Shown one piece after another: positions 1 to 10,468 of a DNA stretch of 64,000 nucleotides. Both the position numbers and the translations under genes were made by a program. The stretch spans positions 107,272 to 171,271 of the forward strand of contig NMRB01000115.1 of NCBI GenBank assembly GCA_002633025.1. The letters run 5' to 3'. Origin of the DNA: Notospermus geniculatus. Taxonomy: Eukaryota > Nemertea > Pilidiophora > Heteronemertea > Lineidae. The notes below the pieces were generated by a model. It had not been told where the DNA came from, did not search any database, and was given only the letters and a program-made list of their open reading frames with translations. Within the stretch, counting starts at the first letter, position 1, and each line of letters starts with the position of its first letter.

Positions 1-484
1 TATAACAGAGAGAGAAAACGATGATTCCAATACTGGCGATTCTACAGTTCCTAACTGTGCATAAAGACTTGGCCTTCAGTGGAAAACACACAGCTACGTA
101 TCTCTCTGTTGCTACGAATACCATGATATAAGTAGATACTGTCTTGAAATACCATGCAACCGCCCATTGGTATCCGCGGGAAAGTTGAAAGAACTCGTAG
201 TAGATTTCGAGATGTCCCGTGTAGGTGTAGACGGCTGGGAGGGAGTATGCCAAGCCGTATATGGTGAGGACACCGCTGTCGGATATCGCCAGAGCCCGAA
301 GAAGAAATGACGTGGAACCCTTATTCTCCCTGCTCAGGACAACGATCGCTAGCGAATTTCCAACGATACCAAACACAACGTAACATAACATGAATGGAAC
401 GTAAAGGACGAACAAGACTAAATCACTGACTGTTTCTATGTAAGTCGGTCTGTATAAACACTGAACAACTAGAGATTCCGTCAT
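1..484 (-). CDS. FMRFamide-receptor-like class A GPCR, copy 1 (cut by window edge)
   Basis: Codes for the first ~161 residues of the same receptor found complete at 6470-7468 and 20570-21568; position 1 matches 6985 and the start codon at 484 matches 7468. It covers the N-terminus, TM1 with the GN signature, TM2, TM3 with ERY, and the start of TM4. No stop or frameshift is visible in this part, and differences from the other copies are single-base changes such as Ile to Thr in TM2 and Val to Leu in TM1, so it looks functional as far as it goes. Class A receptors of this type bind peptides at the cell surface and signal through G proteins. The ligand is not known. Transcription runs out of the window to the left. 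Confidence 0.85.
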   Translation of the reverse strand, partial: MTESLVVQCLYRPTYIETVSDLVLFVLYVPFMLCYVVFGIVGNSLAIVVLSRENKGSTSFLLRALAISDSGVLTIYGLAYSLPAVYTYTGHLEIYYEFFQLSRGYQWAVAWYFKTVSTYIMVFVATERYVAVCFPLKAKSLCTVRNCRIASIGIIVFSLCY

Positions 485-814
485 GTTGTAAAATGTACTT
501 CGACTCGGATGTTAAACCAAAATGTAGGGATGTTCACTGACGCTGTTTTCGACGAATACACCCTCGAAATCTGTCTCTCCTAGTAGGACGATCAAGTGAT
601 GTTGTTCAAATGGCTGTCTATACCAACACCGTAAAGATATGCAATTTTTGATAGTTTATGACCGAATTGGATCCGTCTGACAACTGATATGAGGCGTGTT
701 TCGCCAGGAGCTTGGTTATGCCGTCATCATGACCATTCGACACCAGCACAAAGTTTCGTATGAACAGAGGAAACTCATGTTTCTCTAAAGCTAATCTGAT
801 CGTTTTTCAAGGCA
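485..814 (-). promoter_or_regulatory. Duplicated 5' flank of GPCR copy 1
   Basis: This block upstream of the start codon is nearly identical to 7469-7790 and, with a ~55-bp internal deletion, to 21569-21860. It therefore belongs to the duplicated gene unit and should hold its 5' UTR and promoter. No TATA box or initiator could be picked out with confidence. The homology resumes after the transposon, at about 1700-1722. Confidence 0.5.
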
Positions 815-1699
815 GGCCTTTAGATTCCCCGAAAGAAACGACGGTACACGTCGGTTCCCAAATTAGCTGCCCCAAATGTCCCCAAATTCGATCCTGCAAA
901 ATGTCCCCAAATTATCCCAAAGTAACAAAGCAAAAACAAAAAAGGTCCAAAGATTTCTCAACAGTAACACATTGTTTGGTTCGGTACTAAACGCCATTAG
1001 CTTTGGACATCACACTGAGTACATCCCGACTTCAGCATTTGAATCTGACAGAGATCGTTACATTTCTAAGTCCATTTCTCCTAAACCTTTGCTTGCATTC
1101 TTCAATAATTTATTTGGCTCTAATCTAGGAAGAATGTTTTTTTCAGTCATACCAGATTCGTTTACCAATTTCTTTCCAGTAAACAGATATTTACTTAATG
1201 GCTGATCTTACTTCTGGGACCACCGGCCTTTCGGCCGCATGGTACTGACGATCTTTTCCGCGGGAAATGCTGTAACTAGAGGCCCATGGGTCTCATACTC
1301 AACTGCACTGAACTATATCTGCTGATAAGACAAAAGGATTACTTGTATTGACGTTGTGGGTTTTACAAGGGATTGGTATCGGCTAATTCTTGGAAATATC
1401 CTGTTTAACCCTTTCCAACTTGACCACATTTTGAAGTTTCAACCCCTAACCCTTGATCACTGACGATATTTATGATGTTAATCAACTTATAGACTCTGAA
1501 GTATTTGCTCAGAAAGGTCAGCATTCTCCATGAATTGTTTAGAATACACCTGTTTCAATTTAACCCTTTGATCCCCAGTTTTTCACTGAATAAACTTTGA
1601 ACTGGTCCTCGATCGACAAAATCACGATGCGCCTAATGTCCCCAAATTAGCATGGAAAAAATACAGGGTGTTTCTCTCTCGGGGGAATCTAAAGGCCTG
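815..1699. mobile_element. Non-autonomous DNA transposon inserted in the GPCR copy 1 flank
   Basis: About 885 bp with terminal inverted repeats built on AGGCCTTTAGATTCCCC (left) and its complement at 1681-1698. It is flanked by a direct repeat CAAGGCA (808-814 and 1700-1706). The paralogous flanks at 7780-7800 and 21850-21870 have a single CAAGGCA and no insert, so they are empty sites. No transposase reading frame is visible. The interior repeats the phrase ATGTCCCCAAATT several times. The superfamily is not assigned. Confidence 0.8.
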
Positions 1700-1706
1700 C
1701 AAGGCA

Positions 1707-1929
1707 ACACAATAAACTCTCGTCAACAAACTGCATTGAAATGCCGTGCGAAATAAGCCCTCCTATTTTCAATACCCCAACCCCTGAAATTATCATGGTC
1801 AACCCACAACGAAAACATTATGGCTCTAAGGTTACGGTAATGTTGTGTCCGAACCGTTCCTTCCAACGAAGGTCTGAGACCAATCTATGAGCCCAAGCAT
1901 CTCGCCATTTCTAATGGTAAATGAATTGG
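1707..1929. other. Unassigned spacer
   Basis: Only the first few bases continue the GPCR flank homology (to about 1722). The rest matches nothing else in the window and holds no convincing reading frame. Confidence 0.4.
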
Positions 1930-2781
1930 GCTGAATGGGTCAATGTCGTCCTGGGTAATATGTTTACCCCCTGAGGATCATCATGGGTAATCCTTTTCTT
2001 TACCCAGGACGATCCTGGGTAAATATAAGGATCCTTAACTTTACCCAGCTTGGAGAACCCGCCGAATCGCGCTGATCGTTCACCTGCATCCGAGGATTGG
2101 TTCTGCGCACGCGTAGCACTCACGAATTAGGCCTAAATGTGTCGTACAACATTCATATAACATTTGTCGCGATGGAGCCTGCGATTTAGAATGTTTTGGC
2201 TGTTGGTTTGTACTTAACCAGCTGAACGCCAAGCATTGTTTTTGAAAAAAAGGTCTTTCAGTGCCTGTCCACATTTTGGTCATCCGCCCCGTCTTCATCG
2301 GATGAAGCATACTTATACTCGGCCTGTTTGAAGCTCATACAAGTAAAAAAGAAAATATACGTGAAGGCTGGCTTAACTTGAATTTCGATCATATCGGCCA
2401 CTTCATTTCGGCCGTTTCGATCATTTCGGACACTTCATTTCGGCCCGTTCGGATCATTTCGGACACTTCATTTCGGCCGTTTGGATCATGTCGGCCATTT
2501 GATTCCGGGTTTTATTAAGTGTAAAATATGAAAATAAGTGAATTTTTTATATTAGTTCTTCCATCCTATTTCGACCATTTCGAATTTTCGACCGTTTCGA
2601 TCATTTTGGCCATTTCGTTCCGTTACCAAATTCCATCCTCGAACGCAGGAGAACGATCAGCGCGATTCGTCGGGAACTCCCAAGCTGGGTAAAGTTAAGG
2701 ATGCTGGGTAAAGAAAAGGATTACCCAGGATGATCCTGGGTAAACATAAGGTATACCCAGGACGACATTGACCCATTCAGC
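1930..2781. mobile_element. GCTGAA-family inverted-repeat element, long copy
   Basis: The ends are inverted copies of GCTGAATGGGTCAATGTCGT followed by CCTGGGTA motifs, the same termini as the elements at 40926-41568, 52680-53064 and 53536-53850. Inverted homology continues about 180 bp inwards (AACGATCAGCGCGATTCG near the inner edge). The middle is a degenerate tandem array (2385-2632). No coding capacity is seen. A clean 9-bp target duplication like those of the younger copies is not evident here, so this copy is probably old. Confidence 0.75.
2385..2632. repeat. Degenerate tandem array of CATTTCGGCC units
   Basis: Short units of roughly 16-33 bp built on TTCGATCATTTCGGCCACTT repeat through this stretch with substitutions. 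The array lies in the core of the 1930-2781 element. Confidence 0.7.
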
Positions 2782-2877
2782 CTCAGTCGGCCTACAGAAA
2801 CTGTCGAAACCACACCGCTCCCGCAGCGACGCTATGGATGTGGGTGCTAGTACGGCGCCCTCCTCATTGCTGTTCTG

Positions 2878-2990
2878 GGCCGACCGCACAGAAAGTCTGA
2901 GTGCTTTCGTTGCCTATCGGCGGTTTAGTTGGGAAAATGCGTTATAACTAACTACCGATAGGACTTTGGGACTTTCTCTACGGTCAGCCC
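2878..2990. mobile_element. Small MITE, GACCGCACAGAAAGTC family
   Basis: About 113 bp with imperfect terminal inverted repeats (GGGCCGACCGCACAGAAAGT against the complement of GACTTTCTCTACGGTCAGCC). A better preserved relative lies at 42432-42558 and shares the internal CGATAGG and AACGCATTTTCCCA-like segments. Confidence 0.65.
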
Positions 2991-3049
2991 TGGACTTAGC
3001 CAACATTGTTGCAGCGCACTTCACGACTCGCGCACTTCACGACTCACCT

Positions 3050-3290
3050 ATATATTATGGGTGCATACCTATGTGTCCCGGTACCTATGTGTCCCGGTAC
3101 GTATGTGTCCCTGTACCTACCTATGTGTCCCGGTGTAGTAGCTGATACTGTCCCGATGGTACAGTCCGTGGACTATAAATCCTAATTATTATAGTCCGAG
3201 GGCCATCCAACACTACGGATATCGTCCGACGGACTATCACTGGGTATCATAGTCCCGGCACCAGGAATAAATGTCCCAGGTTGACTATGT
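3050..3290. repeat. GTCCG-palindrome repeat family, copy 1
   Basis: It begins with four near copies of CCTATGTGTCCCGGTA, then several short palindromes such as ATCGTCCGACGGACTAT and AGTCCGTGGACTAT. From 3133 to 3290 it aligns in inverted orientation with 46490-46320 over about 160 bp. Related palindrome clusters occur at 42740-42905, 43385-43620 and 57090-57260. No coding sequence is seen and the type is unknown. Confidence 0.65.
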
Positions 3291-3344
3291 TGCCTGAGGC
3301 GGTTTTAGTTATCCAAAATAGACCACAAAGAACAAAATGATATA

Positions 3345-3674
3345 CAGTAAACTCGAGTTTAAACCACCGGTTCATTTTGTTGTTCATAAGCACACCCACA
3401 ATCGAAATGGGAGTGAATAAAATGTAACAAGTATTATGCTGAATAGTTGGTTATAAGGCTTAGGGTGAAACTGACCCTTGTCTGATCCAATTCTGTTTGT
3501 GGCCTCATACAGGGTGGAAATGGATTTTAGGCTTCAAATAATCAGTTGCGTTTCAATCCAGGCCAGCCTACGCCTTGAGCCTCCGATTCCAGCCATTCAG
3601 CACAACACAACACATTTCGGTTGTGGGTGTGCTTATGAACATAATGAACCGGTGGTTTAAACTCGAGTTTACTG
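3345..3674. mobile_element. TA-flanked MITE (Tc1/mariner-type)
   Basis: 330 bp with ~60-bp terminal inverted repeats beginning CAGTAAACTCGAGTTTAAAC. It is flanked by TA on both sides (3343-3344 and 3675-3676), the target duplication typical of Tc1/mariner elements. No transposase is encoded. Confidence 0.8.
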
Positions 3675-3676
3675 TA

Positions 3677-3800
3677 TCTCTGTCCATCACAGCTATTTTT
3701 GTTTGTCCTATGTTGGGCCAGTAATGCCTCGGCGTTGGCCCTTTTGTACTTCTATCTTTAGTTTTACAATAAATGTATTACAACAACAACAACACTGTAC
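3677..3800 (+). repeat. Probable LINE 3' tail fragment
   Basis: A short GC hairpin (TTGGGCCAG...GTTGGCCC) is followed by AATAAA and then a run of ACA-rich triplets. A hairpin, poly(A) signal and simple-repeat tail in this order is usual at the 3' ends of CR1/L2-like LINEs. No reverse transcriptase sequence accompanies it. Confidence 0.4.
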
Positions 3801-4185
3801 AGTGTTGCACTGGGACTAGGACAGATCTTGTCACCTTTTATGATAGTCCTCATGTGAATAAGGGCATTTTCGTGTTGATTGGTTTCCCAAAACATTGTTC
3901 GTTTGTTTTTTGCAGATTTTACGCATATGTTGATGGCATTGCTGCGTTTTGTCTTCAATATAAAAGACGAGTCATCCACATCGTACATCTACTCAATCTC
4001 CTATTTCCGGAACTCGGCCGTTACACTGTCTCTCAACTTGTGCCGACGACAACAGGAATTCGGTCAGACTGCATGTATTACTGCCTGAATCTGTTGTCGG
4101 CGAGCCTAGTAAATCACATTTTACCTGCACGAAATTGTCAGGGTTGATTTTGACGTGGTGATGATTCTTCATGATTCCTAATCCA
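3801..4185. other. Unassigned spacer
   Basis: Open frames of up to 124 codons cross this stretch, but they show no recognisable motif and continue from the LINE-like tail. I see no gene. Confidence 0.35.
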
Positions 4186-4435
4186 CTCTTCTAGCTTCGT
4201 ACAAAGTTCGTACTACATGCGTAATGATTCTTGTTCATTCTCACTCAAATCTTACTCCCGTCGCCGACATACCTACGGCAATCTTAAAAAATACCTACAG
4301 CATGCGTACCACAATCTTAGGGCATTCGTGTATAGGTCCAGACACGGCCCCAGACCGGCGCAAGACGACGACAAAAATAATCCCCCCAGTTCGCGGGGAT
4401 TCGCCACCATAGTCGCCACAGTGTGACAGGGGCTT
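4186..4435 (-). repeat. AAGCCCCTGTCACACTGTGG family repeat
   Basis: The reverse complement of this block matches 14969-15236 almost throughout, ending in the terminal sequence AAGCCCCTGTCACACTGTGG. A third terminus of this type is at 15419-15450. This looks like one end of a DNA transposon family. Confidence 0.65.
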
Positions 4436-4789
4436 AAGTCATCATATGACCAAATGGAGAACCCCATTGAGATTATCTGCTGAAGTCTTTGGCAAGACTC
4501 TAGCGCGCTTCAAGGCGTTAAAGTGTGTGACAAACGTTACCTGTTATTCTATAATACCTTGGTATCTCGTGCGTATATGTTTCAAATGGATAATGCATTA
4601 GCCTCATTCTGAATGCAGCAGGTTTGGGTGACACAACCAAGAACCCCGCTCAGTGTTTCCAAAATGGCGTCACTGATGTCGGGTCATTGACGGACGGAGC
4701 GTCCGCCCTGATATCTTAGGCCTATTGCAATCAAACTGCACTGAACCCTTATATGAATGTTTAGTTTGAGGTACCGGTATTTTAGAATA
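4436..4789. other. Unassigned spacer before duplicated unit B
   Basis: No reading frame, RNA gene or repeat relation was found here apart from a TAGGCCTA word. Confidence 0.35.
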
Positions 4790-5217
4790 GAAATTTACCC
4801 TCGGCGTCGGGTCGAGCGAAAATTCCGTCCAAACCCTCGGCGAAGCGCCTCGGGTTTAATTTTAGCTCCACCCTCGCGGGTTTGGTGTCGCAACCAAGAC
4901 ACTCCGCCTCGGGTTTAATTCCTCAACGTAATCACCTCGATTGGGGGGACGCGCTTACAAATTCATGCCTGCGTGCTGCTATAGCCGCATATACACAAAT
5001 TCATCCTGCTGGAAAATCGTTACTGTTGGCAGCAGAGCGAATTGGTCATATGATTAAAGACTAGTAAATGCTTTTACTTCAATTTTGCAATACAAATGCA
5101 GTAGGCGATGCTGTACAAATCTGAAGGTGAAACACTTCGAACGTCCGCCCGCCCCAAAATGAACTGTCGCCCTTGCGTTACCTACTGCAATGAGGTAGGC
5201 CAACAGAAACGGTATAA

Positions 5218-5361
5218 ACCTGTGTTTACCTGACATCCGAAATGCGATTTATCGCGCAGGTAGATAAATGGAACACACGTTTTTTAATCGCATTTTGGAC
5301 TTCGTAGGCTATATCACTGTTGCGTCTCGCACATCGCATATCGGATGTCAGGTAAACACAG
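5218..5361. mobile_element. Palindromic MITE within unit B
   Basis: Terminal inverted repeats built on CTGTGTTTACCTGACATCCG with further complementarity at AATGCGAT. The matching region of unit C (from 17775) contains the same element, split by two later insertions. Confidence 0.65.
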
Positions 5362-5384
5362 CTTATGCCAGAAAGCAGCACACA

Positions 5385-5570
5385 AGACGATATCGCAAGC
5401 GATCTGATCGAGCGAACAAAATCGGTTGTTGACGCCAGGTGTGTGCTGAACAGCGATGCTTGGAATCGTCTCGCCAGCGATGTTTGGCGACTGGCGAGAA
5501 GATCGGCATGATCGCCGGGTGGCTGGTAGATCGCTGCGATATCGCCTGGTGTGCGGGTGGCTTTAAGGAC
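5385..5570. repeat. Inverted-repeat block around GCGATATCGC
   Basis: CACACAAGACGATATCGCAA at the left pairs with the complement of TGCGATATCGCCTGGTGTGC at the right. Copies exist in both unit B and unit C (19465-19650). A short run of CGCCAGCGA and GGCGAGAAGATC words fills the centre. Probably an old MITE. Confidence 0.5.
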
Positions 5571-6469
5571 TGTGCCAGGATACTAGACGGGGTTACATGA
5601 AGGCATTACAATGGCACACGAAAGTTGTCTCGAAATGAATGTTACATCTCGTCCTTATTCTTTGGGCTAACTGTTTCATCTTTTCAGGTTTCATAGTGAA
5701 GATTTAGGAGATATGATTCATACGGGAAATTTGACTTTTTATTTACTACGGGAAATTTGACTTTTATTTACTATGGTGTTCATAGTGGCGCAAAAACAAA
5801 AATGATAGAACTGCACAAAGCCATGTTAGTATCTATTCACCCCAGAAACGACCCTTTTTATATGGCGTTATTCAAAACGTATCGGAGCTGCGCTATAACT
5901 TCCATATTTTGAACCTTTTATCTAAAGGATATAGACATCTTTCTTCAAAATTTCAGCTCCATAGGTTAAATATCATAAAAATAGCAATACATGCGAAATT
6001 TCCTGCCAAAAATTCAAAGCCGGTCAAGCGGTTAGACACAGCGAAAATGGCCATTTGCAGTCGCTGAACTGTGATTGTGGATGTTACCACATCGGTATCA
6101 AAACCATTCCAATTCGAGAAAAATCTCCAAGCTTTCTTCTAATCAGAACAGGCGTCTCATTTGAAAGAAGTCAACAGTTTATTTTTGAGACAGAAGCAAA
6201 ATGGTAACATTTTTGAGGAGCTCTGTACGAGACTTTTGGTAATTTCATCGTAGCTAATCGTGCTGAAGCCGATCCACACTGTCAAATGTCGGATTCCTGA
6301 TAGGCCTATGCCAACTCAGGCCATGGTTTTCATACCTATTGTACATTACATGCAAACGTTATTCAACACAAAAAAATTATCAAAAACTTCCAAAGCATGC
6401 AATCTACATGACATAAGGATTCATTCCGTTGTAGGCTATTTTGAAAACCAGCCCTCATTGCCAAAAAAT
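5571..6469. other. Conserved 3' flank of GPCR copy 2
   Basis: The sequence matches 19650-20569 with small indels, including a 32-bp direct repeat around 5725-5775 (GGGAAATTTGACTTTTTATT) that is single in unit C. It must contain the 3' UTR of the receptor. No coding frame is conserved between the two units here. Confidence 0.5.
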
Positions 6470-7468
6470 TCACTTAATAAACATTCTGCGTAAAATCACC
6501 CTGAACCTGCGCCCAGTGAGAACGTAGACATAAAAGTTGATGAAGGAATTTGCGCCAGACACCACGTACAGTGCTCCCATGACTGGGAAGAACGACTCCA
6601 CATTTCGTTCACCGGGCAGAGACAAGATAATTGAAGCTCCCAAGTTGATCAAAAGTGATGGCAGTTCTAATATAAAGAAACACATCACCAAAATGACAAT
6701 CCGTTTCGTTATGTTGGTTTTTTGTTTATCACGATCTTCACTATCTCTTGAAGCCGATAGACCGCTGACATTTCTTCTCAAAACCCAAACCATTCTTGTC
6801 CCTGTGAATGCAAGACAAGCCAAGGGTATGAAAAACAAGATAACGTAAGAGAGAACGTTGTCGTAGGCTATTTGAAAGTTAACATTCTTGTCGAAGAGTT
6901 CGCTGTAAACTGAGACAGGCCTAAATCGATTAGTGCAGACGTCAAATTCAAAGATCGTGTCGCAGGACCAAAATCTAGGAAAGGTATAACAGAGAGAGAA
7001 AACGATGATTCCAATACTGGCGATTCTACAATTCCTAACCGTACATAAAGACTTGGCCTTCAGTGGAAAACACACCGCTACGTATCTCTCTGTTGCTACG
7101 AATACCATGATATAAGTAGATACTGTCTTGAAATACCATGCAACCGCCCATTGGTATCCGCGGGAAAGTTGAAAGAACTCGTAGTAGATTTCGAGATGTC
7201 CCGTGTAGGTGTAGACGGCTGGGAGGGAGTATGCCAAGCCGTATATGATGAGGACACCGCTGTCGGATATCGCCAGAGCCCGAAGAAGAAATGACGTGGA
7301 ACCCTTATTCTCCCTGCTCAGGACAACGAGCGCTAGTGAATTTCCAACGATACCAAACACAACATAACATAACATGAATGGAACGTACATGACGAACAAG
7401 ACTAAATCACTAACTGTTTCTACGTACGTCGGTCTGTATAAACACTGAACAACGAGAGATTCCGTCAT
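6470..7468 (-). CDS. FMRFamide-receptor-like class A GPCR, copy 2
   Basis: A complete intronless 332-residue seven-helix receptor. TM1 is about 27-51 with GN at 42-43; TM2 60-84 with SD at 68-69; TM3 107-126 followed by ERY (127-129) in place of DRY; TM4 148-166; TM5 203-227 with Pro215; TM6 255-279 with ELP in place of CWxP; TM7 293-318 with NSFIN and NFYVY in place of NPxxY. Cysteines 169 and 178 lie in the second extracellular loop; the usual cysteine at the top of TM3 is not seen. The C-tail is very short (RVILRRMFIK). The overall pattern fits invertebrate FMRFamide-type peptide receptors. Ligand and G protein are unknown. It differs from copy 3 at 16 residues, 11 of them between 172 and 216. 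The start codon sits at the first conserved position in all three copies. Confidence 0.9.
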   Translation of the reverse strand: MTESLVVQCLYRPTYVETVSDLVLFVMYVPFMLCYVVFGIVGNSLALVVLSRENKGSTSFLLRALAISDSGVLIIYGLAYSLPAVYTYTGHLEIYYEFFQLSRGYQWAVAWYFKTVSTYIMVFVATERYVAVCFPLKAKSLCTVRNCRIASIGIIVFSLCYTFPRFWSCDTIFEFDVCTNRFRPVSVYSELFDKNVNFQIAYDNVLSYVILFFIPLACLAFTGTRMVWVLRRNVSGLSASRDSEDRDKQKTNITKRIVILVMCFFILELPSLLINLGASIILSLPGERNVESFFPVMGALYVVSGANSFINFYVYVLTGRRFRVILRRMFIK

Positions 7469-7852
7469 GTTGTAAAATGTACTTCGACTCAGAGGTTAAA
7501 CCAAAATGTAGGGATGTTCACTGACGCTGTTTTCGAAGAATACACCCTCGAAATCTGTCTCTCCTAGTAGGACGATCAAGTGATGTTGTTCAAATGGCTG
7601 TCTATACCAACACGGTAAAGATATGCAATTTCTAATAGTTTATGACCGAATTGGATCCGTCTGACGACTACTATGAGGTGTGTTTCGCTAGGAGCTGGGT
7701 AAACACGGCCATTCGACACCAGCACAAAGTTTCGTATGAACAGAGGAAACTCACGTTTCTCTAAAGCTAATCTGATCGTTTTTCAAGGCAGCACAATAAA
7801 CTCTCATCGTGGTCATTTTTCAGGGCAAATATATGTCATGCTCGAAAATACT
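7469..7852 (-). promoter_or_regulatory. Duplicated 5' flank of GPCR copy 2
   Basis: Matches 485-814 and 21569-21921. Homology with unit C ends at the phrase CGAAAATACTGTA, which marks the duplication edge. No core promoter element could be identified with confidence. Confidence 0.5.
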
Positions 7853-7914
7853 GTACGATAAACGCTAACGCTAACTTTAGTGGCGTCAGCATGTTACCAC
7901 CTGGCGAAGTCAAT

Positions 7915-8186
7915 AGCCGTGGTATGAATTGCCGGGCTTCGAGAAACCCGTGTCTGAAAAACACGGGTTTCTGAGACACGGCAAGCTCGCCGTGCTTTTC
8001 GAAATCCCCGTGATTACGTTAGTTCTTCGCACGCCTCCAACAACGTGGGCTAATACAGAAATGGCCGAAGAGCCGGGCTACTTAACTACATTGTAGTGGT
8101 GTGACCTCTCGCCGGGCTTTTCGCACACACCGGTTTGACACGGGTCTGAAAAAACACGGGTATTTTTATGTAGTGTAACCACGGCT
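7915..8186. mobile_element. AGCCGTGGTTACAC-family MITE, copy A
   Basis: Ends AGCCGTGG and CCACGGCT, with ATGTAGTGTAACCACGGCT at the right as in the copies at 9580-10042, 11171-11502 and 30970-31428. The interior is rich in ACACGGGTTT / AAACCCGTGT palindromes. The left terminus has lost the TTACAC part. No reading frame is present. Confidence 0.7.
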
Positions 8187-8228
8187 AACGCTCACCGATA
8201 AATTCTCAACCGCGCAAAATCTTTTATG

Positions 8229-8309
8229 CCCAAGAGGCATAATTCGGTGTCTTCATAATAGTCTGTATGTAATAGACTATTATGAACACACCGAATTATG
8301 CCTCTTGGG
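8229..8309. mobile_element. 81-bp near-perfect hairpin (MITE or hairpin RNA candidate)
   Basis: Two 36-nt arms (CCCAAGAGGCATAATTCGGT... and its complement) pair with one mismatch around a 9-nt loop GTATGTAAT. A TA-like flank (TATG/GGTA) suggests a tiny Tc1/mariner-type MITE. The length and pairing would also suit a precursor of small RNAs. Confidence 0.65.
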
Positions 8310-9135
8310 TAATACTTTGATGGTCGGTTTCGAAGCCGTTCATTCCTCAATTGACCACAGAACAGAGCAGAAGGCAGGTATTGAAATGCCTATAAATAGA
8401 TATGGCCAAAAGACCAGGATGGTCCCCCACGTGGTATACCAGTATTCCCCCACTTAACTGAGCCTCGCCACCTGATTACCGTGTTGTAATCGCGCATATT
8501 AGCATAAAGGAATCAAGCATAAAGGTTCAACTTACAAATTTACCATTTTATAAATGTGGACAGTGTCCCTTTAAACCTCAACAGATATGCATTCTGACTT
8601 CTTCCACATGACAGGCAAGACCCTTTTGCATGTTTTCTGCAAATTTTGTTGGATTCCGATAAGCTGATCTTATGATACAAAAGGACTGAATTAATGAGAA
8701 CTCCGCGAACGATGTGAGCGCAGGGTCATCTCTGTACATTTGAATAGGCTAACGTGCATTTGCACGTGGAACACTAATTGTGCTGAAAATAGCTGTTATC
8801 CTCAGAAATGGAATTCAAGCCATCAAGTTGACAGATTCATATACCCCTTCACCACAAAAACGTTGAAGCTCGTGCCTATTACGTAAAGCCGAAATTCAGG
8901 TAATGAGAGACATCTCTAGCGTCCAATGGAAATACCTAGTATGTCTCATTTTGTTGTTTTCGAGAAAAATGGGTTTATGTGGAATGACAACTTGGAAGAG
9001 TTTTGTTGTGGAAAACACTCCTAATTAAAAATACGTCATACAACAGGATTAAATGCAATTTGCTATGTTTACCTCTGATTTCATGCTGAATTTGCAAAGG
9101 TAAAAACGTCGTAGGTCACAATTCTGATGACTAAT
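8310..9135. other. Unassigned spacer
   Basis: No coding frame, repeat relation or RNA gene was recognised. It contains a TATAAATAG word at about 8391. Confidence 0.35.
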
Positions 9136-10222
9136 GCTACGTTCACACACAATACGGATTTAAACCGAATTCCGAAGTGCGCATTCCGGAATTCGGTTTA
9201 GTCAGTGGGCATTAAAACCGTCAGTTCGCACTAGCGTTACACTCCGATTCAGACCATAATCCGAACTAAACTGCGCCGTCTATGAACAGCAATATTAACT
9301 AAAGGGCAAACAGGTAACCACTGACCCAACTTCGTTGATTCGGATTAAACTGTTCAGACTGCAAAGTTATTGCGGATTAGGTGGTGCGCACTAGCTAGCA
9401 CGGATTAACAACTGTAAAGTCTGGCAACATCTATCTTTGACCTAATGGAATGCGGAAGCTACATGTAGGAAATTGATCGTTGGATTTTCCACGGACCTTT
9501 AATCACACGCGACTATTGAATGACCGGTGGACAACGCGAACAATCGGGGAACGACCACAAGTGATCGACAGGCATGATTAGCTGTGGTTACACTACATAA
9601 ATCTCCGTGCTTTCCCCGGGGATTTTGCGGTTACACCTGTAAATCGCCGGGTCTAAATAGACCCGTGTCTGAAATTCCCGTGCTTATTAGCCCCAGCGAT
9701 CTCGAAGGGGCAACGCCAGGGCTATTTTAAGCACGGACTGAGATTCTATGTAGTGTAACCGCAAAATCCCCGTGTCTATTTCTAGTTCCACGCACCCCGA
9801 CAGACGGCGATGCAAATTGATGAGTGAAGCGCATGCGTATAGGCTATTTCACGCCTCCAGCAGCCACTTAATTATGCAGAGTTGCCTACATGCAGTGCCC
9901 CTGTCACCGGGATACGGAACTTATTACCAATCGCATTTTAAGTAGTGTAACCGCTCGCCGTGTCAACGCCGTGTTTTTTCTGGTTCGGAAAAACCCCGTG
10001 TCTCAAAAACCCCGGGGATTTTGGATAGGTGTAACCACGGCTATTATAAACCGCAAAGCTCCATGACTTCCGCATTCCATTAGGTCGAAGATAGATGTTG
10101 CCAGACTTTACTTGTTAGTGCGGATCTAATCCGAACTAAAGGGTTTCTAGTGTGACCTCTTATTCCGAATCAAGGCGTTAGTACGGTTTAAGTCCGGATT
10201 AAACTGCTAGTATGAACGCAGC
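9136..10222. mobile_element. Inverted-repeat transposon with a nested element
   Basis: Outer ends GCTACGTTCACAC and GTATGAACGCAGC. Further inverted matches inside include GGATTTAAACCG-type words and GTCTGGCAACATCTATCTTT at 9420-9440 against its complement at 10085-10107. The interior from 9580 to 10042 is a later insertion of the AGCCGTGG family. No transposase is seen. Confidence 0.7.
9580..10042. mobile_element. AGCCGTGGTTACAC-family MITE, copy B (nested)
   Basis: Ends AGCTGTGGTTACACTACATA and GGTGTAACCACGGCT. An internal second pair (TATGTAGTGTAACCGC, AGTAGTGTAACCGCTCGCC) shows that this copy is a composite of shorter palindromic units. It sits inside 9136-10222 and is therefore younger than that element. 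Confidence 0.7.
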
Positions 10223-10468
10223 TTTAGACGTAAAAACCGAGTAAGTGCACCACTGTCTTTCCGAGGCTTTGGCGAACATTTTGCAAGCAAAAACTGTTTA
10301 TTATGATGAAACAATATCTAGTAAGTACGAATTTGGCCTTAACTCATTTTTTTCCAAAAATGTGACGCTAGATCTGGTGGCAGCACATGAAGAGTATCCG
10401 TCAATAAGCTCATCGTTCGCATCGTTCGCCTTTATGGTTGATTCCTTTATGATATTAGTAAACGCATT

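Larger units (their letters stand above)
4790..7852. repeat. Segmental duplication unit B (contains GPCR copy 2)
   Basis: The order CCCTCGGCGAAGCGCCTCGG, AATTCATCCTGCTGG, the palindromic ATCCGATATGCGAT region, the GPCR 3' flank, the GPCR and its 5' flank is repeated at 17155-21921. Unit C carries three extra insertions and small indels. Copy 1 at the window start is the edge of a further unit. The arrangement is a head-to-tail tandem duplication. Confidence 0.85.

Noticed and set aside
6537-6848. 103-codon plus-strand frame conserved at 20637-20948
   Set aside because: It is the antisense shadow of the GPCR gene; its conservation is explained by the duplication.
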